From JAAXHV01 sp965207165 (GTDB lineage: Bacteria; Pseudomonadota; Gammaproteobacteria; Eutrophobiales; Eutrophobiaceae), in NCBI GenBank assembly GCA_965207165.1, contig OZ242265.1:1054001-1118000 (forward strand): a stretch of 64,000 nucleotides of DNA. Direction: 5' to 3'. The notes under the pieces were generated by a model. That model worked only from the letters and a program-made list of their open reading frames with translations. It ran no database searches and was not told the origin of the DNA. The translations under genes and the position numbers were made by a program. This document shows positions 59,798-64,000 of this stretch, one piece after another. Every line of letters starts with the position of its first letter. The first letter of the stretch is position 1.

Positions 59798-60786
59798 AGA
59801 TCGCGGTATTCATTTCCGGTCTTGTTCTCGTCCTGGCCGGATGGTTGTTCTACCAGGATATGGAAAAGCAATTGAACATACCGCTGAATATTGACGGGCA
59901 GGAGTATTTCTCCATAGAGCCCGGCATGCCCCTGCTTGCCGTAGCGGAAGGGCTGGCGGCTCGGGGCTGGTTCGAATATCCTTTTTACCTGCAGCTTGAA
60001 GGTAAAATCAGGGGTGTTGACGGTTTGATAAAAGCTGGTCAGTACCAGGTGGAACCCGGCGCCACAGCATCGTCATTACTCGACACGATAGTGGCCGGCA
60101 AGGTAACCCAGCATGCACTGACCATAGTGGAGGGCTGGTCCTTCCCCCAGGTCATGGCTGCGCTGCACGATAGCAGGTATATCAGGAGACAATTGAATTC
60201 GACCCGGCCCGATCGCGTAATGGCAGAAATAGGTTATCCGGGGTATCACGCGGAGGGGCGTTTTTTCCCCGATACGTATTATTTCCCTGCCGGGACGGCC
60301 GACGTGGATTTTCTGCGCCGTTCGTTCAAGCAGATGGAGGCTGTTTTATCCCAGGAATGGGACCGGCGCATGGCAGGACTGCCATACCGGTCACCCTACG
60401 AGGCTTTGATTATGGCGTCCCTGATTGAGAAGGAAACTGCGGCAGCCGACGAAAGGAACCGGATTGCCGGGGTATTCGTGCGCCGTCTGGAAAAAAACAT
60501 GAAACTGCAAACGGACCCCACCGTAATTTACGCCCTGGGAGAAAACTATGACGGGAATATCAGGCGCAGGGACCTGGAGTTCGATTCACCGTACAACACC
60601 TATCGTTACAAAGGGCTTCCGCCTACGCCTATAGCAGCGCCCGGAAGGGCCTCCATTCGCGCCGCGCTGCAACCGGAACCCGGGACGGCTTTATTCTTTG
60701 TCGCGACAGGAGAAAACGGCCGGCATTACTTTTCCGATACGCTTGCCGAACACAACCAGGCAGTGGCAAGGTATCAACTCAGATGA
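59794..60786 (+). CDS. mltG: Endolytic murein transglycosylase MltG
   Basis: A 330-aa inner-membrane enzyme cutting nascent glycan strands. An N-terminal membrane helix (about 3-20) precedes a LysM-like domain and the YceG domain with catalytic E212 in LIEKETAA. ATG 59794 overlaps the pabC stop. Downstream is a long inverted repeat rather than tmk directly. Confidence 0.96.
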   Translation: MKIAVFISGLVLVLAGWLFYQDMEKQLNIPLNIDGQEYFSIEPGMPLLAVAEGLAARGWFEYPFYLQLEGKIRGVDGLIKAGQYQVEPGATASSLLDTIVAGKVTQHALTIVEGWSFPQVMAALHDSRYIRRQLNSTRPDRVMAEIGYPGYHAEGRFFPDTYYFPAGTADVDFLRRSFKQMEAVLSQEWDRRMAGLPYRSPYEALIMASLIEKETAAADERNRIAGVFVRRLEKNMKLQTDPTVIYALGENYDGNIRRRDLEFDSPYNTYRYKGLPPTPIAAPGRASIRAALQPEPGTALFFVATGENGRHYFSDTLAEHNQAVARYQLR

Positions 60787-60811
60787 TCAAGAACAGACAT
60801 AGAGAGTGCCG

Positions 60812-60916
60812 GCAGGTTTGGACAGGTCTTTCAAGACCCGCTGTAAATACATCCCTGTACGCTTACCATCCGCTATCCCTGCGGATGATAGTCTTGAAAG
60901 ACCTGTCCAAACCTGC
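60812..60916. repeat. Perfect 26-bp inverted repeat with inner hairpin
   Basis: The arms 60812-60837 and 60891-60916 (starting GCAGGTTTGGACAGG) are exact reverse complements around 53 bases, inside which ATCCGC-TATCCCT-GCGGAT forms a second hairpin. It lies in the 163-bp gap between mltG and tmk. The size and form are those of a MITE-like element; no target duplication could be confirmed by eye. Confidence 0.85.
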
Positions 60917-60949
60917 AAGAGAGTTCGTGATCTCTTTAGTTGAAATATA

Positions 60950-61576
60950 ATGACGGGTGCTTTTATCACATTCGAAGGCATCGAGGGTGTAGGGAAGACC
61001 ACGCAGGTACAAAGAACATTTGATCTGCTTTCAGCGAGACATCCCGGGGGCGTCATTATCACAAGGGAACCCGGCGGCACCCCCACAGGCGAAGTTATTC
61101 GCGATATCATCCTGCAGAAAGACACCGGCCGGATAGACGGAATCACGGAAATGCTCCTGGTATTCGCCGCCCGCCGCCAGCACATCCAGGATGTAATTCT
61201 GCCGTCCCTGGACGCGGGGATGATTGTTTTATGCGACCGCTTTACCGATGCGACGTTCGCCTACCAGGGCGGCGGCCGCGGTGTAGATGAGCAACTGGTT
61301 TCCCGTCTGCAGGATATGGTACAGGGCAGGCTGAGGCCGGACCTGACCGTGTTGCTTGATGCTGCACCGGAGGTGGGCCTGGCGCGCATGCGGGAACGCG
61401 GCGCACCAGACCGGTTCGAGGCAGAAACGATGAATTTTTTTCAGCGGGTCAGGAACAAGTACCTGGAACTGGCCGGGCAATACCCTGAAAGAATCCACGT
61501 GATCGACGCTGCAGGAGAAGCGGACGATGTCACACGGGAAATTACGGCTTTGCTTGAGGCTAAAGGGTTATGTTGA
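60950..61576 (+). CDS. tmk: Thymidylate kinase
   Basis: A 208-aa kinase converting dTMP to dTDP. The P-loop is FEGIEGVGKTTQ (about 6-17), with TREPGGTPTGE, the DRF motif (CDRFTDATFAYQGGGR) and a C-terminal lid. Standard size; it precedes holB in the usual order. Confidence 0.97.
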   Translation: MTGAFITFEGIEGVGKTTQVQRTFDLLSARHPGGVIITREPGGTPTGEVIRDIILQKDTGRIDGITEMLLVFAARRQHIQDVILPSLDAGMIVLCDRFTDATFAYQGGGRGVDEQLVSRLQDMVQGRLRPDLTVLLDAAPEVGLARMRERGAPDRFEAETMNFFQRVRNKYLELAGQYPERIHVIDAAGEADDVTREITALLEAKGLC

Positions 61577-61616
61577 TAACCCCCGCAACCATACCCGCCG
61601 GCCTTGTCGGTTATTG

Positions 61617-62594
61617 ATGCCTTACCCCTGGCACAGCAAACAATGGCAACAGGCCCGGCTTGCCGTCGAGCAGAACCGGCTGGCGCACGCTGTTTTACTG
61701 AGCGGGGCCGAAGGTTGCGGCATCAACCGGTTTGCCCTTGAGTTCGCCCAGTTGCTGTTGTGTGAAGCAGGTTCAAACACGGCGGCATGCGGACAATGCC
61801 GTTCCTGCCTCCTGTTCAACGCCGGCAACCACCCTGATATTCTTGTGGTCAACCCGGAAGACAACGCAACGCAAATCAAGGTGGAGGCGGTGCGCGACAT
61901 GATCGCTTACCTGCAACTCAGCAACCACTACGGCAGGTACAAGATTGTCATCATAGAACCGGCTGAGGGAATGAACCGGCACTCGGCTAACAGCCTGCTG
62001 AAAACCCTGGAAGAACCGGCGCCATCGGCGTTGCTGATGCTGGTTTCCTACCAGACCGGCAAATTGCCTGTTACCATACGCAGCCGCTGCCAGAAAATCA
62101 GCTTCAACGGCGTAGACAGGCAATCTGCTCGCACCTGGCTGGGTGAACAGCTAAACGACCCTGAACAGGCTGACACATTGCTTGAACTGAGCGGAGGGGC
62201 GCCGCTCAAGGCACTTCAGCTGAACGATACGGATGCCGTGCAGGTACGGCGTGAGGTACTGGCGGACCTGCAGGAAACCCGGCAGGCGCACGCTGATCCT
62301 GTAAAACTGGCTGAAAAGTGGCAGAAACACGATGTAATCGAGATTTTGACCTGGCTGCTTTTCCTGTTCAGCAAAATGGCTGCCATGCGCTGTGCGGAAG
62401 TGTCGGAGGATACCAGCGTACCCTTCATAGACCGTGAACTGCACAGCCTTGTAAACGGGTTGAGCCTCTCACAGGTCATCGGGTGTTATGATCTGGTATC
62501 CAGGAACTACCGGTTGATTACCGGAGAGTACAACCTGAATAAACAGGGCCTGCTGGAAGAAATAATAATTCACTGGCAAACAGTCCACAGATAA
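61617..62594 (+). CDS. holB: DNA polymerase III subunit delta'
   Basis: A 325-aa clamp-loader subunit. ATG 61617 is chosen to fit the family start MPYPWH. The modified P-loop GAEGCGINRFA, zinc site CGQCRSC and EPAEGMNRHSANSLLKTLEEP stretch identify it. It lies 40 bases after tmk. In many relatives pilZ follows; here an inverted repeat takes that place. Confidence 0.95.
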   Translation: MPYPWHSKQWQQARLAVEQNRLAHAVLLSGAEGCGINRFALEFAQLLLCEAGSNTAACGQCRSCLLFNAGNHPDILVVNPEDNATQIKVEAVRDMIAYLQLSNHYGRYKIVIIEPAEGMNRHSANSLLKTLEEPAPSALLMLVSYQTGKLPVTIRSRCQKISFNGVDRQSARTWLGEQLNDPEQADTLLELSGGAPLKALQLNDTDAVQVRREVLADLQETRQAHADPVKLAEKWQKHDVIEILTWLLFLFSKMAAMRCAEVSEDTSVPFIDRELHSLVNGLSLSQVIGCYDLVSRNYRLITGEYNLNKQGLLEEIIIHWQTVHR

Positions 62595-62740
62595 TAATCC
62601 GCAGATTACGCAGATGAACGCAGATGTATGAAAAACAGGTCTTCAGGTCTTTTTCCCGGACATACAGGGCATGAAACTGACAGTTTTACTTCCAGATACA
62701 ATCTTTTATATCTGCGATAATCTGCATCATCTGCGGATAC
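62595..62740. repeat. Second full copy of the ATCCGCAGATTACGCAG inverted repeat element
   Basis: Left arm from TAATCCGCAGATTACGCAGA (62595) and right arm to CATCTGCGGATAC (62740) are inverted copies of the sequences found at 27225-27370. The left arm starts directly after the holB TAA. The spacer differs from that of the first copy, so copies share arms but not the middle. Confidence 0.8.
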
Positions 62741-62747
62741 ATAAGCT

Positions 62748-63533
62748 ATGCAAAACCCGTATTTAGTCGATTCGCACTGCCATATTCCTCTGATCGAGAT
62801 GGAGGGGGGTGCCGATGCCGTGATCAATATGGCCCTGGAGGCCGGGGTAGGGCATATGCTGTGCGTTTCCATAGACCTCGAGACCTTCCCTGAAATTAAA
62901 CAACTGGCGGATTCCTACTCCTGCGTTTCGGCCTCGGCAGGCGTACACCCGAATTCCGACAGGGAAATCGAATTATCCGAAGATATCCTGCTGGAACTGG
63001 CTGAAGACCCCTCGGTGGTCGCCGTTGGCGAGACCGGCCTGGATTATTACCGGAGCCAGGGAGACCTGGACTGGCAGAGACAACGGTTTCGCACCCATAT
63101 CCGGGCTGCCAGGCAGATTCACAAGCCCCTTATCATACACAGCCGCGAGACCGGGGATGACGTCATAAGAATCCTCACCGAGGAAAAAGCTGATGCTGTG
63201 GGAGGAGTAATGCACTGCTACACCGGCGACCTGGAAACGGCTCGGCAGGCCATCGATTTGAATTTTTATATCTCGTTTTCCGGTATCGTCACGTTCCGCA
63301 ATGCACAGGAACTGCAGGACGTGGCCAGACAGTTGCCCCTGGACAGACTCCTGGTAGAAACGGATTCACCGTACCTGGCGCCGGTTCCCAACCGCGGCAA
63401 ACAGAATCAACCGGCCTATGTGCGCCATGTTGCGGAGAAACTTGCTGAATTACACCAGGTTGAACTGTCAGAGATAATTACGGCGACGACACGGAATTAT
63501 GAAACCTTGTTCGAATTAAGGGGACAACTTTGA
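62748..63533 (+). CDS. TatD family metal-dependent hydrolase (DNase)
   Basis: A 261-aa TIM-barrel protein with the DSHCHIP metal motif (residues 6-12), GETGLDYYRS, IIHSRET, MHCYTGD and TDSPYLAP, as in YcfH/TatD. It is probably a 3'-5' exonuclease or deoxyribonuclease. It follows holB, as in E. coli (ycfH). Confidence 0.95.
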   Translation: MQNPYLVDSHCHIPLIEMEGGADAVINMALEAGVGHMLCVSIDLETFPEIKQLADSYSCVSASAGVHPNSDREIELSEDILLELAEDPSVVAVGETGLDYYRSQGDLDWQRQRFRTHIRAARQIHKPLIIHSRETGDDVIRILTEEKADAVGGVMHCYTGDLETARQAIDLNFYISFSGIVTFRNAQELQDVARQLPLDRLLVETDSPYLAPVPNRGKQNQPAYVRHVAEKLAELHQVELSEIITATTRNYETLFELRGQL

Positions 63534-63556
63534 AGACACCCCTTAGAGCCTGACCT

Positions 63557-64000
63557 ATGCCACTGCGCGAACGCTTTCCGATATTCCGGTCCAGGGCTTA
63601 CCTGGACAGTTGTTCCTATGGCGCCCTGTCTGACGAAGTCAGGCAAGCCTACCTGACCTACCTGGACGACAGGGACCGCTTCGGCTCCCACTGGGAGGTC
63701 TGGGCCGGCAAGCTGGAGACCTTGAGAGCCATGCTGGCGCAACTGTTCAATGTCTCGGCAGATGAGATAGCGACCAATTCATGCCTGAGTAACAGCCTGA
63801 ATTCACTGGCCAGCGCGTTTGATTTTTCCGGCGAACGCAATAAGGTCCTGCTCACGGATTTCGATTTCCCCACCACGGCACAGATCTGGCGCGCCCAGGA
63901 GAAACGGGGTGCGGTCATCGGTTGCGTACCCTGCCATCCGGGTGAACTGACAATACCGCCTGAACGGTTCGCCGAGCACATCGACGAAACCACGCTGGTT
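63557..64000 (+). CDS. Aminotransferase class V-fold protein, N-terminal part (cut by window edge)
   Basis: 148 codons from ATG 63557 to the window end, still open. It starts MPLRERFPIF, then YLDSCSYGAL, GSHWEVWAGKLETLRAML, IATNSCLSNSLNSLASAF and VLLTDFDFPTTAQIW, a pattern of PLP-dependent cysteine-desulfurase/kynureninase-like enzymes (class V fold). The PLP lysine lies outside the window, so activity cannot be checked. The start is chosen by homology; no strong ribosome binding site is seen. It follows tatD by 23 bases. Confidence 0.8.
   Translation, partial: MPLRERFPIFRSRAYLDSCSYGALSDEVRQAYLTYLDDRDRFGSHWEVWAGKLETLRAMLAQLFNVSADEIATNSCLSNSLNSLASAFDFSGERNKVLLTDFDFPTTAQIWRAQEKRGAVIGCVPCHPGELTIPPERFAEHIDETTLV

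Overview
The window looks like chromosomal DNA of a gammaproteobacterium, moderately GC-rich. The basis is gene order typical of that class: rpoE-rseA-mucD-lepA-lepB-rnc-era-recO-pdxJ, rne-sppA-yceF-yceD-rpmF-plsX-fabHDG-acpP-fabF-pabC-mltG-tmk-holB-tatD, and smc-ligA, plus dksA, queF and nadB. No tRNA, rRNA, CRISPR array, transposase or phage gene was recognised.

About 1-29 kb is an accessory catabolic region. On the minus strand (1-4762) is a compact operon for a biotin-dependent, membrane-bound glutaconyl-CoA decarboxylase (GcdA, a 42-aa GcdD-like peptide, GcdB, a 73-aa biotin carrier), followed by a glutaryl-CoA-dehydrogenase-like acyl-CoA dehydrogenase and an SDR cut by the left edge. 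In family members this machine couples decarboxylation to Na+ export. Divergent from it, 5034-16264 holds ridA, a MarR regulator and a tight operon: a two-domain salicylyl-CoA/2-aminobenzoyl-CoA-type monooxygenase-reductase, a Rieske dioxygenase (alpha, beta), a DUF485/ActP-type symporter pair, a CoA ligase, a thiolase-like protein without the usual catalytic residues, its Zn-ribbon/OB-fold partner, and an SDR. This reads as uptake, CoA activation, ring oxidation and chain cleavage of an aromatic or cyclic acid, whose C5 products could feed the decarboxylase. Next come a second ligase, an Nramp-like transporter, two luciferase-like monooxygenases, an alpha/beta hydrolase, a photolyase, both subunits of a TTQ amine dehydrogenase, a second Rieske alpha subunit and an Old-Yellow-Enzyme-type reductase.

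About 29-64 kb is mostly housekeeping: chromosome maintenance (smc, ligA), NAD synthesis (nadB), envelope stress (rpoE, rseA, mucD), translation and RNA processing (lepA, rnc, era, rne, rluC), secretion (lepB, sppA), a complete fatty-acid initiation and elongation block, and the tmk/holB/tatD group. One accessory gene, a tungsten-type aldehyde:ferredoxin oxidoreductase, sits inside it after pdxJ.

A second theme is intergenic repeats. At least six palindromic or inverted-repeat families occur, several at gene ends, where their outer bases supply the last codons and the stop codon of the neighbouring gene (Nramp-like, hydrolase, photolyase, second Rieske, queF). The strongest leads are the complete Gcd module, the TTQ dehydrogenase without its maturation genes nearby, the CoA-linked ring-oxidation operon, and these stop-codon-carrying repeats.
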